From Coix lacryma-jobi var. lacryma-jobi (lineage: Eukaryota > Streptophyta > Magnoliopsida > Poales > Poaceae), in assembly GCA_009763385.1 (NCBI GenBank), contig CM019825.1:117361131-117425130 (forward strand): a stretch of DNA of 64,000 bases, given 5' to 3'. Positions 36,000 through 46,578 of the stretch are shown one piece after another. The notes below the pieces were generated by a model. It searched no databases. It saw nothing but the letters and a program-made list of their open reading frames with translations, and was not told the DNA's origin. Numbering within the stretch: position 1 is the stretch's first letter; every line of letters starts with the position of its first letter. The translations under genes and the position numbers were made by a program.

Positions 36000-38900
36000 T
36001 TACAATTTCTCATCTTTCAACTGACCCTCATGGATTTCTTTCTCCAAAGTAGGTTCAACTGACATTTCCACCACAGTGTTGGCAAAACATAGATTAAGGT
36101 ATGCCATTTCAGCTCTCAACTCTGCTGACATGTAATCCACTTGCAGACCGTTTGCATAGGTTTTTCTGCTCAAGGCATCGGCCACGACATTGGCCTTTCC
36201 TGGGTGATAATGTACCTCCAGGTCATAGTCTTTGATCAATTCTAGCCAACGGCGTTGCCTCAAATTCAAATCTGACTGAGTGAATATGTACTTCAGACTT
36301 TTATGATCCGTGTACACATCACACTTATGCCCAACTAGATAATGTCTCCATATTTTCAGAGCATGGACAACAGCTGCTAACTCCAAGTCATGGGTTGGAT
36401 AGTTCACCTCGTGCTTTCTCAGCTGCCTGGATGCATAGGCTACTACTCTTCCTTCTTGCATCAGAACACATCCAAGTCCCAGACGAGATGCATCACAATA
36501 GATGGAGAAGCTTTTGTTCAAGTCTGGCAGAACTAGGACTGGTGCTGAGGTTAATCTCCTCTTTAACTCTTCAAAGTTTGCTTGGCATTTATCAGACCAC
36601 ACAAATTTAGCATTCTTTTCTAACAAGGCCGTCATAGGCTTTGCGAGCTTGGAGAATCCTTCAATGAACCTTCTGTAATACCCAGCCAAACCCAGAAAAC
36701 TTCGGATTTCGGTAGCATTGGTTGGCGGGTTCCAGTCCAACACATCTTGCACCTTCGTAGGATCAACGGATATACCTCCGTCAGAGACTACATGCCCTAA
36801 GAAAGAGACTTCTTTCAGCCAAAATTCACACTTGCTCCTCTTGGCATAGAGTTGATGCTCTCTTAACTTCTGCAGAACCATTCTCAGATGTTCAGCATGT
36901 TCCTCCTCTGTTTTGGAGAACACTAGAATATCATCTATGAATACCACCACGAACTTGTCTAGGTATTCCATGAACACTTTATTCATCAGATACATGAAGT
37001 AGGCTGGGGCATTGGTCAGTCCAAAAGACATTACTGTATACTCATACAATCCATACCGCGTTGTGAAAGCGGTCTTAGGAATGTCTGAGTTCCGGATTTT
37101 CAACTGGTGATACCCAGATCTGAGATCTATTTTAGAGAACACACATGCTCCTCTAAGCTGGTCAAATAGATCGTCTATCCGGGGTAGAGGGTATTTGTTG
37201 TTAATGGTAACCTCATTTAAAGACCTATAGTCCACACACATCCTTTGGCTACCATCTTTCTTATCCACAAAAATCACAGGTGCCCCCCAAGGAGAAGCAC
37301 TAGGGCGTATATACCCTTTCTCTAACAACTCCTTAAGCTGTTTCTTAAGTTCTTCTAATTCATTTACCCCCATTCTATAAGGTCTTTTAGATATTGGTGC
37401 AGTTCCAGGCAGTAATCCAATAGTGAACTCAACATCGCGATCAGGTGGCATACCTGGCAGATCATCCGGAAAGACATTAGGGAACTCGTCCACCACCCGA
37501 TCTTGCTCTGCACCACTAGCATCCATCTGGTTGACCGTGGCAGTTGGCTGCTCTCTCATCACCACTTGCACACAGATTCTGTCTCCCTTAGGTGTAGATA
37601 TAACAACTGACCTTTCTTGGCACTGAATGACAGCCCCATGTTGCTTCATCCAGTCCATACCCAAAATGAGATCTATGCCTGCCGTTCTCAGCACTATAGG
37701 CTTTACTTTAAATTCTACCCCCCTTAAATTGACACTAGAGGTGGGGCTCCAAAAATTTGCAGGCATACTACCCCCTGGTGAGTTTACTATGATTGTTTCT
37801 TTCATTGCACATAAAGGCACACCATGCATTCTAACAAATGACTGAGATATGAAGGAATGCGAAGCACCAGAATCAAAAAGTACGGTTGCTGGGATTGAGT
37901 TGATGCTGAACGTACCCATCATGACATCCGGTGCATCCAGGGCAGTATCGGCAGCTACATGGTTCACTCGTCCAGTGTGAGGTGGGCGAGCATTATGCTT
38001 CTGAGCTCCTGCCTGGTTCTGTGGGGCCTGGGGGTTCTGCTTCTTGGGGCACTGGTGAGCGTAGTGTCCTGGCTCCCCGCAACGGTAGCAGGCGTTGGGG
38101 TTCTGCTGAGCTGCATTCTTCATGGGGGCGGGGTTGGGTGCTCCCTGGCGTGAGGCTTGGCTGCTCTGCTGTTGCTGGAACCTCTGTCCTCCTGGCTGCT
38201 GCTGAAAGCGCTGACCACCTGACTGCTGTTGGTATGAGAGGCGCTGCTGGTTCTGGTTGCCCTGGGGGTACTGTCCCCTGTTCCACTGGTTGCCTTGACT
38301 CCTCTGGGGGTAACCCTGTTGTGGGTTGATTCGGGGACGAGTGTTGCTCCCCGATGACTGGCCTTGGAAGCTTCTTTTCTTTGCCTCCATTTCCTTCCTC
38401 TTGTTGTCAATAACGATCGCCCTATTGACCAGGGCCTGATAGTTCGGGTAGGTGTTTGACATCAGCTGGAGCTGCAACCCATCATAAAGACCCTTCAGAA
38501 ATTTGCGCTGCTTGTCTTTATCCTGGGCCACATCCTGGGGAGCGTAGCGCGACAGTTGAGCAAACTTGTCGCGGTACTCCGCCACTGACAGGGACCCTTG
38601 CTTCAGAGAGCGGAACTCCTCTTGTTTCAGCTCTACAAGTCCTTCAGGGATGTGGTAGGATCTGAAGTTCTCCCTGAACTCCTGCCATGTAACAACTGGA
38701 GCATCTTGGGGACGGGCAAACATGAACGCATCCCACCAATCTTGTGCTGCTCCTTGCAGTTGCCCCGAGGCATAGAGCACCTTCTCATAGTCGGTGCACT
38801 GGGCAATGTTCAGCTGTTTCTCCACTGCACGGAGCCAGTCATCCGCCTCCAGTGGTTCAGAGGCGTGAGAGAACACTGGTGGGTGGCCCTTCAGGAACTC

Positions 38901-39098
38901 TCCTCGACGGTCCCTGACTTGAAGAGGTTGAGGTGCTGCCGCGGGCGCCTGATCCAGGCGGTTCATCATGGCGTGCATAAGTTGATTCTGCGTGGCCATC
39001 AACTGTTCGATGGTCACTGGCGGCGGTGGCGGTGGCGGGTCCATAGGAGCACCACGCCCACGGCCACGGCCTCTTCCGCGTCCACCCCTTGCTGCCAT
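36000..39098 (-). CDS. gag-protease-RT-RNase H polyprotein, element E (1032 residues)
   Basis: The start is MAARGGRGRGRGRG at 39098. A retrotransposon gag domain covers about residues 70-230 and a Gln/Gly/Arg-rich linker follows. The zinc knuckle CYRCGEPGHYAHQC is near 345 and the aspartic protease site LFDSGASHSFI near 410. RT carries MCVDYRSLN and VVFIDDILVFS (FIDD in place of YVDD, common in this group) at about 560-760. RNase H (FSIYCDASRLGLGC, VYTDHKSLKYI) covers about 850-980. The frame ends with TAA at 36000-36002 and resumes in the same frame in integrase, so full-length polyprotein would need suppression or the stop is a recent mutation. Confidence 0.92.
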   Translation of the reverse strand: MAARGGRGRGRGRGRGAPMDPPPPPPPVTIEQLMATQNQLMHAMMNRLDQAPAAAPQPLQVRDRRGEFLKGHPPVFSHASEPLEADDWLRAVEKQLNIAQCTDYEKVLYASGQLQGAAQDWWDAFMFARPQDAPVVTWQEFRENFRSYHIPEGLVELKQEEFRSLKQGSLSVAEYRDKFAQLSRYAPQDVAQDKDKQRKFLKGLYDGLQLQLMSNTYPNYQALVNRAIVIDNKRKEMEAKKRSFQGQSSGSNTRPRINPQQGYPQRSQGNQWNRGQYPQGNQNQQRLSYQQQSGGQRFQQQPGGQRFQQQQSSQASRQGAPNPAPMKNAAQQNPNACYRCGEPGHYAHQCPKKQNPQAPQNQAGAQKHNARPPHTGRVNHVAADTALDAPDVMMGTFSINSIPATVLFDSGASHSFISQSFVRMHGVPLCAMKETIIVNSPGGSMPANFWSPTSSVNLRGVEFKVKPIVLRTAGIDLILGMDWMKQHGAVIQCQERSVVISTPKGDRICVQVVMREQPTATVNQMDASGAEQDRVVDEFPNVFPDDLPGMPPDRDVEFTIGLLPGTAPISKRPYRMGVNELEELKKQLKELLEKGYIRPSASPWGAPVIFVDKKDGSQRMCVDYRSLNEVTINNKYPLPRIDDLFDQLRGACVFSKIDLRSGYHQLKIRNSDIPKTAFTTRYGLYEYTVMSFGLTNAPAYFMYLMNKVFMEYLDKFVVVFIDDILVFSKTEEEHAEHLRMVLQKLREHQLYAKRSKCEFWLKEVSFLGHVVSDGGISVDPTKVQDVLDWNPPTNATEIRSFLGLAGYYRRFIEGFSKLAKPMTALLEKNAKFVWSDKCQANFEELKRRLTSAPVLVLPDLNKSFSIYCDASRLGLGCVLMQEGRVVAYASRQLRKHEVNYPTHDLELAAVVHALKIWRHYLVGHKCDVYTDHKSLKYIFTQSDLNLRQRRWLELIKDYDLEVHYHPGKANVVADALSRKTYANGLQVDYMSAELRAEMAYLNLCFANTVVEMSVEPTLEKEIHEGQLKDEKL

Positions 39099-39769
39099 CT
39101 GCTCACCAACAAATGCGCAAGAGTTAGACCTTTATATCCAACATAGAATGTATATATGAACATAAATGAACATTGCTGAAAATTTCTGTGCACATCCTTG
39201 TCAACAGCAGCACACTAAAACGGGCATAACTCGAGCTACAGAAATCCAACAGGGATGAACCAGACATCGTTGGAAAGCTTAAGAAACCAGCTACAACTTT
39301 CATATAGAACACTTTCTCAGATTCGGCCAGATCCTGGGCCGAAAACAGCATTGAACAGAACCTGTTCTGGATGACAGACTGCGCAGAAACATCAACTTCA
39401 AAAAGACATATCTCCCAGATCCGAACAGATAAAGACTTGGTTCCAGATTCGTTTGAAAGGTACATCAGTCTAGTTACTCCCACAAAAATTTCATAATTTT
39501 TGGGGACACGGGTTAAGAGATATACAGATTTAAGCACAGGCTGCTCCAGAAAACAGCAACACAGATAGGGGATAAACAACTTTATTCACCACAGAGATAT
39601 GCTTCAAACTTGGAGAAGCACGGACATAACCCATACTTCACCACACACAAGCAAAGATCCATTCACACATAGTTCACAAACATAAACAGCACATCCACAA
39701 AAGGTTCACCAAACACAAACTGAAACTTAAGCGACACGTCTAACTGGATAACTGAACGTGGTAGGCAAG
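39099..39769 (-). other. Spacer between accessory ORF and gag, element E
   Basis: About 670 bp without a convincing conserved frame. It probably serves as the leader or intergenic region for gag. Confidence 0.5.
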
Positions 39770-40843
39770 CTACTGGGCTCCACCGGGGGCATCCTTGGCT
39801 CTGTACTTCTTCTTGTAAACAGCTGCATAGTCTAGCTCACCGCGAAGGTAGTCCACTTCGCGCTCCAAACGTCTTATCACCTTCTGAGCCGCACGCAGGT
39901 CATCTTGCACCTTGTCGGCCTTCCTATGCACCTCGTAGGCATGCTGGGCAGTAGAGACCAGAACCGGGTACTCCACTGGAGGAAGCAGGGTGCGCCACGA
40001 GCCCTCCATGTCACTTTGGGGCAGGTAGCGGAAGCGGTCATTCCTCATCTCCTGGAAACGTAGACCATGGTAATGCAGGTAGGCATCCTGCGCTGCGTCC
40101 TCCATACTTGCGAGGGCATCACCACGCTTGGTGGTAGTCCTGTGAGCCGACTCTATGACATGGGCTTGATCCGCAGCTTTCCAACCTGTAACCATCAGGT
40201 CGGACTTCCAGTAAGTGGCCTCCAAAGGATGAGTGTACTCGCCACAATGGTACTGGAGCTTGGTTTCCATCTCAGGGTAGTACTCCTCCAGCAGACGAAC
40301 CAGCATACTATGGTAGTATGCTGTCTCGTCGGGCTTCTTGAACATGAAGCGACGATCCCAACCAAGGTCTTCCACCACCTACGCTGCTGGAACGGCAGGG
40401 GGTGCTGGTGCCAAAGCTGACGAGGCGGCGGGAGAGTGTACCACCGGGTACACTGGCACGAAGGCTGGTGCCGCAGGAGCTGGTGGAGCGGCAGGTGCTG
40501 CAGGGACTGCTGGGACGGCGGGGGCCTCCACGACTGGTGGAGCGACAGGCGCCACAGAAGCGGGTGCCTCTGGAGCAGGGACCTCAGGCGTTGGCGCCTC
40601 AGGCACAGGCTCCACAGGAGCTGGCACCTCCGGAGCTGGAGACTCAGGAACTGCTGCAGGGGGCGGTGATGGCGCTGCTAGCTCCTCAGAGACAGACGGG
40701 GTAGAGGTCAACTCTTCATCCTCCACGATGAAGGCGGTGTTGGAGGAGCTGGAGGAACCGTCACTGTCGGGGATGTGAACCACAGGGGGAGCAGGCTGGC
40801 TGGTGAAAAGAGCACGGTAGGCACGGGTGTTCATGCGAGGCAT
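39770..40843 (-). pseudogene. Accessory ORF upstream of gag in element E, split by one UAG
   Basis: One minus-strand frame runs from Met at 40843 (MPRMNTRAYRALFTSQ) to 39770 and is interrupted only by TAG at 40379-40381. The first part (about 154 residues) has an acidic Ser-rich segment and a long Pro/Ala/Val/Glu-rich low-complexity stretch. The second part (about 202 residues) looks globular, rich in Trp and Tyr (GWDRRFMFKKPDE, HCGEYTHPLEATYW). It ends in a coiled-coil-like helix (DLRAAQKVIRRLEREVDYL). It lies between primer-binding site and gag in sense orientation. I recognise no characterised domain. The TAG may be a mutation or a readthrough site. It is classed as pseudogene only because of that stop. 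Confidence 0.65.
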
Positions 40844-41025
40844 CCTGACGTTATAAAAGTAAGATAAGATAAGCGGAAACAATTAGTTTTACATAATAGA
40901 ATAAGAATAAGAAGCAGGTATAAATTTTAATAAAGTAATAAGTTAATAAAATAAGCATGAACAGGTAACAAAAAGGTGTTAGAACGGCCACTTCCTAACT
41001 AGGCTTGCGTCCTACAGTCAACAAA

Positions 41026-41037
41026 GCTCTGATACCA
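41026..41037 (-). other. Primer-binding site of element E
   Basis: The minus strand reads TGGTATCAGAGC, the standard initiator Met-tRNA complement, three bases after the 5' LTR end at 41041. Confidence 0.9.
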
Positions 41038-41040
41038 ATT

Positions 41041-44016
41041 TGTCACACCCCAACTTTAAGGATAAAGTTGAGACAACATACTCATGTGTGCCCAGGAAAA
41101 ATCACACACATAAGTAGACAAATTACAAGAGTGGCATCATCACATTGTTTATTACATCACGATAGTATTTAAAACAGAGTCTTACAACATACTGAACCAC
41201 AGATCACTGAACTGGTACACAAACTAAGCCACAGGGAAACATCGACTGGGGGAGCAGCTAGCCTAGAAGTCTTCAGGAAAGTCGCCAACTGCACCTTCAT
41301 CTGTTACCCATCCGGGATTTTGCCCAAAAAGAAGATAAACAACAAACGTAAGTACTCCACGTACTTAGCAAGCTAACATAGGGTTCATGAGGCTCAAAAA
41401 GGCTAACACTGTCTGACTGCAGTTAGCTTTTAAGTTGGTAAATTTTAGCATTAAGGTAAACGAGTATTGTGCTTAACCCTTAACCCATGATCCATTTGTC
41501 CAACAAAGGAAAGATATGACATCATAATGTACCAACAACATAAGGTAACAATTATTAAGTATCATAGTTCCGCTAGTTTTCCGGGCCGCTCGTGACCGTG
41601 AGCACGGCTGTTATAACAGTTTTACACTCTGCAGAGGTTGTGCATCTTTACCCATAAGCCGTGTTACCCTTGTGCCCGAGGCGGCCAACCTCTTGATCCA
41701 CTTCCGAGGTAGATCGGCAGGGCACACTATGAAGCCTTTCGCTGGTTCGTCTAACTGGTCAGGGCCGCTAGGTTTCCTTGGCAGGCAGATGTAGCAACCC
41801 CCCTTTCCTATGGCACAAGGCCATCGCAGCTATACACATAGGAACAGGAGCAGCCCTACACCCGAAGTGGCAAGCCCCTTTTTGCGCCCTTTCGGGTCAC
41901 CGCTGCCGAGTTAGAAAAGGTCCAGTTTACTGAGCTAAAACCAGAGCCATATAGCACTCATGGTAGCACTGTCAAACCCAGCTTTTGCTAACAGCAAGTT
42001 TTATTAACCGTTTAACAACATATCAACATGAGAACAAGATCATCATTGGACTGGATCAGTTGTAAGTCAGTTAGCACTAGCAAAGCTACCCACATGCATA
42101 TATCCCACGGAAACAAGAACATCACAGATCACAAAGCTAAGTGGGTTTTCTAAGGTTGCTCAGTTGGACACATGCATAAATGAGTGATTAAAGTAAAGTG
42201 TATAGGTAAACAAGGAGATCCCATGCTAACTTGCCTTGGTTGTCGAAAGGTTGATCCTCCTGCTGGTCACTGAACGAGGGGTCCTGGTCGTACCACACCG
42301 ACTCACCGTCTACTCGATCACAAACATCACCACGCATTCCAGGTGCAAACATACACGATGCAAACAGAGCTATTATTAGAACAATACACCAAACAGTAAT
42401 AAACTGAAATAAAACTTTTGATAAAACTGAAGTACGCATCTTTACGATCACAACAAGTTTTGGTTCATCGAAAACGGAGTTACGGCGTGAAAGTTACGAT
42501 CGAAACGGTGTATATAAAGCCCTAATCAAGATTAACTTGGACTCTAAAACTAATCTATCCAAAACAGACTAACAGGGGTAGACACGGGTAGAGCACTAAA
42601 TTACGAAGCTAACGCAATTTGAACGGGTCAAAACGGAGCTAATACGTGGATTTTACAAGCATTTTAGTGTAATGGCATTTCTGTAAATAAACTGAAAAGC
42701 ATTTGAATTGAAATGGGAATTTAAATTAGATTTTAAATCAAATTTACGGACGGCTGGACCGCGCCTCAAATCGACCGAAACACAGGGGCTTGGTCGGAAG
42801 ATTTCAAAGACTCAGCGAACAGTGCCCGCTGGAGCGCGGGTTGATTACCGTTTTCTCCGGGGGCTCTTAAGCAAAACTGCACGGCGAAGGGGTATCGGCT
42901 GCGCACAGCTGACGGATCGGCGATGGGCGGCGCGGATTAGATTAGAGAGGGGGAGTGCGCACGACGAGCCAGGGGCGCGCCGAGGCCGCGACGTCGTGGC
43001 GCCTCGCGACGGCGTGCGTGCTCCCGCCATGGATGGCGCACGGACGCTTGCGGACCCGGCCACAGAGGGCACCGCAAGTCACACCAAGAGGACGGAGGGG
43101 AAGCGGAGCACAAGGAGATTCTCACCACGGCGGAGGAGGCGGCGGCGAGGCTCTGATAGCGGCGAACGACGGACAGAGGCGGGTGCCCGAGCGACGGCGG
43201 CGAAGCTGCGAGCGCACACGGCGGTTAGGGCGAAACCGAGTTTCAAAGAAGCGAGGGGAGGGGTTAGGGGGCACCTCCTCTGCGGCGCGGAGCTCCCGCG
43301 GCGTCAAATCGACCGGCGGAGCAGCGAGACGACGGCGCGAGCACGGCGGCGGCGGCAATGGCGCGGAGGGGCTCTGGGGGTTGCTCTGCGCGGCGCTGCG
43401 GGAGTGGGAGAGGGGAAAGAAGGAGCGGGGCGCGGGCGCATCTGCTAAATGGATGAGGAGGAGGTCGAGGTCGTGGGAGCGGGCGCCGCACGACGCGCGG
43501 ACGACGCGGAGCGCGGCGGTTGCGCTCGGGCGAGAGCGAAGGGGAGGGAGAAGGAGGACGCTGACGGGCGGGGCCGCGACGTCAGAGAGAGAGAAGGGGA
43601 GGGAGCGCGCGGCGGCTGCAACGCGGGCGCGGAGCGGGCCGGCCTGCGGGCCGCGCGCGAGGAGAAGGGAGGGAGGGAGGAGGCCCAGCGCAGAAGGAAG
43701 AAAAGGACAGGGCCGGGGCAAGCTGGGCCTTCGGGCCGAATGGGAGGGAGAGGGGAGAGAGGAGAGGAAAGGGTTTTCTTTTTATTTTCAAAGCATTTCA
43801 AATCATTTCCAAAAGAGTTTGATTTCAAAACAAATTTTGGCAAAAACCAGACACTCAAATAAATCCAGTGCATCAGCATGAATGCAAAAACATGTCGCCA
43901 CTATTATTTTAATTCAACAAAAATTATTTTAATCTCTAGGTTAAATGCTTCACAAAAATTCATAATTAAAGCATTTTCAACTATTTGGTTTTGGAGAAAA
44001 TTTTTAGGGTGTTACA
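41041..44016 (-). repeat. 5' LTR of element E (2976 bp)
   Basis: Same length and termini as the 3' LTR (TGTAACACCC at 44016; GGGGTGTGACA at 41041). The GC-rich block lies at 42785-43745 and the 87-codon hydrophobic frame at 42188-42451. Confidence 0.93.
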
Positions 44017-44697
44017 ATTGTCATTCACACACGAGGATGCATTATCATTCACATTGCATACAGAGTTTGCTTTTTCAGGAAGAGACAATAAATAAAGCTC
44101 ATCTTGTTGAAAGGCGAGACCAATACATTTATCATTAAACATTATTACACATTTTCCATGTCCAAAATGACAACCATAACCATCATTATCAAATCGTGAT
44201 ACACTTATTAAACTTCTCATCAAAGAGGGAACAAATAAAACATCTCTAAGCAGAAGTACAACGCCATCTGGAAGCTCTAATGAAAGATATCCAACAGCTT
44301 CGATGTCTGCTCGAACTCCATTTGCAACTTTAACACATCTTTCATTTCTTTGCATAGCTCTCGTCGAAGTGAACCCCTGCAAAGAATTTGCAACATGAAC
44401 AGTTGCACCTGAGTCAATCCACCAAGTGGATTTGGAATACTGTATATACAATGATTCATTTACAAATGTGATAATATTCTCACCTCTGTTTGCCATAAAC
44501 GATTTCAAGAAGTCAGGACAATCCTTCTTGAAGTGGCCCTTCTTCTTGCAATGAAGACACTAATCTTTGTCTACAGTGTACTGCTGATGCTGATATGGAG
44601 TCTTTCCCTTAAACTTTGAAGAGGAAGGAGCATTAAAATTTCTTTTCTTATTATCCCTCACGTGGTTTATAGATCCACCATGTGAGGCCTTAATTCT
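44017..44697 (-). pseudogene. Element D fragment: gag zinc knuckle and protease
   Basis: On the minus strand the zinc knuckle CLHCKKKGHFKKDC (near 44525-44565) follows an upstream in-frame stop. The protease site WWIDSGATVHVAN (near 44400-44430) and the start of the pre-integrase region (FVPSLMRSLISVSRFD) come next. The order and strand match the RT fragment at 29253-31595, from which this piece was separated by element E. The upstream side is cut by element F at 44702. Confidence 0.85.
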
Positions 44698-44702
44698 CTC
44701 CT

Positions 44703-45214
44703 TGAAAGGACACTAGGATGTCGCCTAGAGGGGGGTGAATAGGTGTTTCTGAAAATTAATACCTTAAAATGCGGAAACAGTTAGAACTAGAGTTTCCAAA
44801 TGGAAACTCCAAATCAGAGTAATATAACCCCTCTTGAGTGAGCCACAAAGTATATGAAAGATGCTAAATAAGCCTAGGAGCCTAACACCTGCAACACAGA
44901 TGATTAACACTGAGTATAGCAAAATCAACACAATGATCAATGCCCGGTATAAACGAGCACTTTATCCCTTTGTTGGATTTTGCTCCTTTTGATTCCAAAC
45001 TTCCAACACAAGTTGCAAGTGCCTACAGAGGGTTATGCCACCACACATAAACCTGCATATAATCTAGCACAATCCACGAAGATGGAGACAAACAAATATC
45101 AAATTGAAATGCGATGAGACACGATATTTGTTTTACCGAAGTTCAGACTCCCTCGAGTACTACTCTCCATTGAGGAGGCAATGAGTGACCACTCCGGGAT
45201 CCACTCCGGGACTT
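44703..45214 (-). repeat. 3' LTR remnant of element F
   Basis: TGAAAGGACACTAGG at 44703 matches the F LTR start at 49644 and runs in parallel for about 510 bp, until GGGATCCACTC near 45214. There A2 sequence begins. It is preceded by CTCCT (44698-44702), the target duplication shared with 52586-52590. The rest of this LTR and the F pol region are missing. Confidence 0.85.
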
Positions 45215-46194
45215 TGCTCATTTTTACTTCTTTTGTTTTGTTCTTGTTCAGTTTTTGCATTTCATCATGTTTGCATCTTTACTTTTTCGAGCTCATGTCT
45301 ATAATCTTTAGAATGAATCTATGCTATGATTAGTGTATGTTTCGACGATATATGATGATGCTTGTAGCTTAGGCTCTTCTTGATCATCTGATACATGTTG
45401 TGAGCTGAGCTATTTTTCAGAACTGTTCATATTCTATTAAAATTGAACCAAGTCTAAGTGAATTGAAAAGATCGAGATGGGATTGCTTGATAGCACATCA
45501 CGGTATCGAGACTGTTTCTCATTGCACATTGAGTTAAACTTGAGTCGTGTAGTGTAAGACCGAAACCGTTGCTTCAAGCTTCTGATTGCTTATGCATAGG
45601 CTTAGCTCAGTTGAAAAGTTAGGCAATGTAAAGTTTTCAACCTCTCGCAATCACATGCTGAAAATTTGAACTTGTGTATAATCACCACTGCAACTCCGAT
45701 AAAATTTGAAAACACAATTCTATGTTTCCTTCTATAACATGATGATTGAACTTTGCTAGGGGTAGTTCACCTTGTATACATGTTTAGCATTTGCTTAACT
45801 TCTTGTCTATACATGTTTGATGCTATTTTGATGGTGAAACCCTTTCTAAATGGCTTAAAAACTGCTCACTATGCTCATATGTTCATATTTCGTATTCTGT
45901 GATCAGTTTGAGCCTTTGCTGGCATTTATACTTGTTGTTGAGTAGTCGGATCAGCACTCTTTAGAGCATCTATTCATTCTATTAACTATATACCTGAAGC
46001 TGCTAACCTTCATTTGTCACTCATATGCATTTGCTCTTTCATTTTAGGCTTCCTTCTTAGCCTTGTTTTGTGCATTATCAACTAAGGGGGGAAATTTTGA
46101 CAAATCATGTCCTAGTTGTGTGCATTATTGAAGGGGGAGCTTTGAGTTTTGTTCGATTTGCTTTGATGAGTCGATGGTTGGTTTGGAGCGGTTT

Positions 46195-46440
46195 TTCTGC
46201 TAGTTGTGTTGAGTATTTGCCTCTTTCTGGAGGGACTAGCTGTTTTGTTCAGTTTTGGCTTCTTTACTCTGAATTTCTCGCTAGCGGTGTTGAGCCCGTT
46301 CTGCCTCTTCTTGAGGGCTAGCTTTGCTTTGCTTTGTTGCGTCGAGTCGTTGCCCATGTCTTTGGGAACCAAGTTGTCTGGCTAGCTTTGCTTTGCTTGG
46401 TTGCGTCGAGCCGTTGCCCATGTCTTTGGGAACCAAGTTG
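46195..46440 (+). repeat. Hairpin repeats before the polypurine tract of A2
   Basis: Second-family units occur with arms GCTAGT/ACTAGC (about 46198-46240), GCTAG/CTAGC (about 46280-46322) and TTGGTT/AACCAAG. The last kind is present twice (near 46334-46373 and 46395-46437) through a local duplication of about 63 bp. Confidence 0.7.
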
Positions 46441-46578
46441 TCTTGCTCACTCCATTCGACTTCTTTTGGCATTGCTTCGCTTCTGGTCATTTGGTTGAGT
46501 TTGTATCTTCCTTCTTCCCTTCTTCTATTCCATATGATTTGTGTTGGTAGTTGACAATGCACTCATCAAGGGGGAAAT

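Larger units (their letters stand above)
31596..44016 (-). mobile_element. Near-intact Tekay-type Ty3/gypsy chromovirus (element E, 12.4 kb)
   Basis: Minus-strand order: 5' LTR 41041-44016, primer-binding site, an accessory ORF, gag-PR-RT-RH, integrase with chromodomain, polypurine tract, 3' LTR 31596-34571. Both LTRs are 2976 bp, and a hand comparison finds only about twenty differences (about 99% identity), so insertion was recent. Flanking sequences ATTTT (31591-31595) and ATTGT (44017-44021) differ at one base, so the target duplication is imperfect. Only two in-frame stops are seen in 6 kb of coding sequence. It interrupts element D between protease and integrase. Confidence 0.93.

Noticed and set aside
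37931..38665. Plus-strand frames in the gag linker of element E
   Set aside because: Antisense of the Gln/Gly/Arg-rich gag linker, with no independent support.
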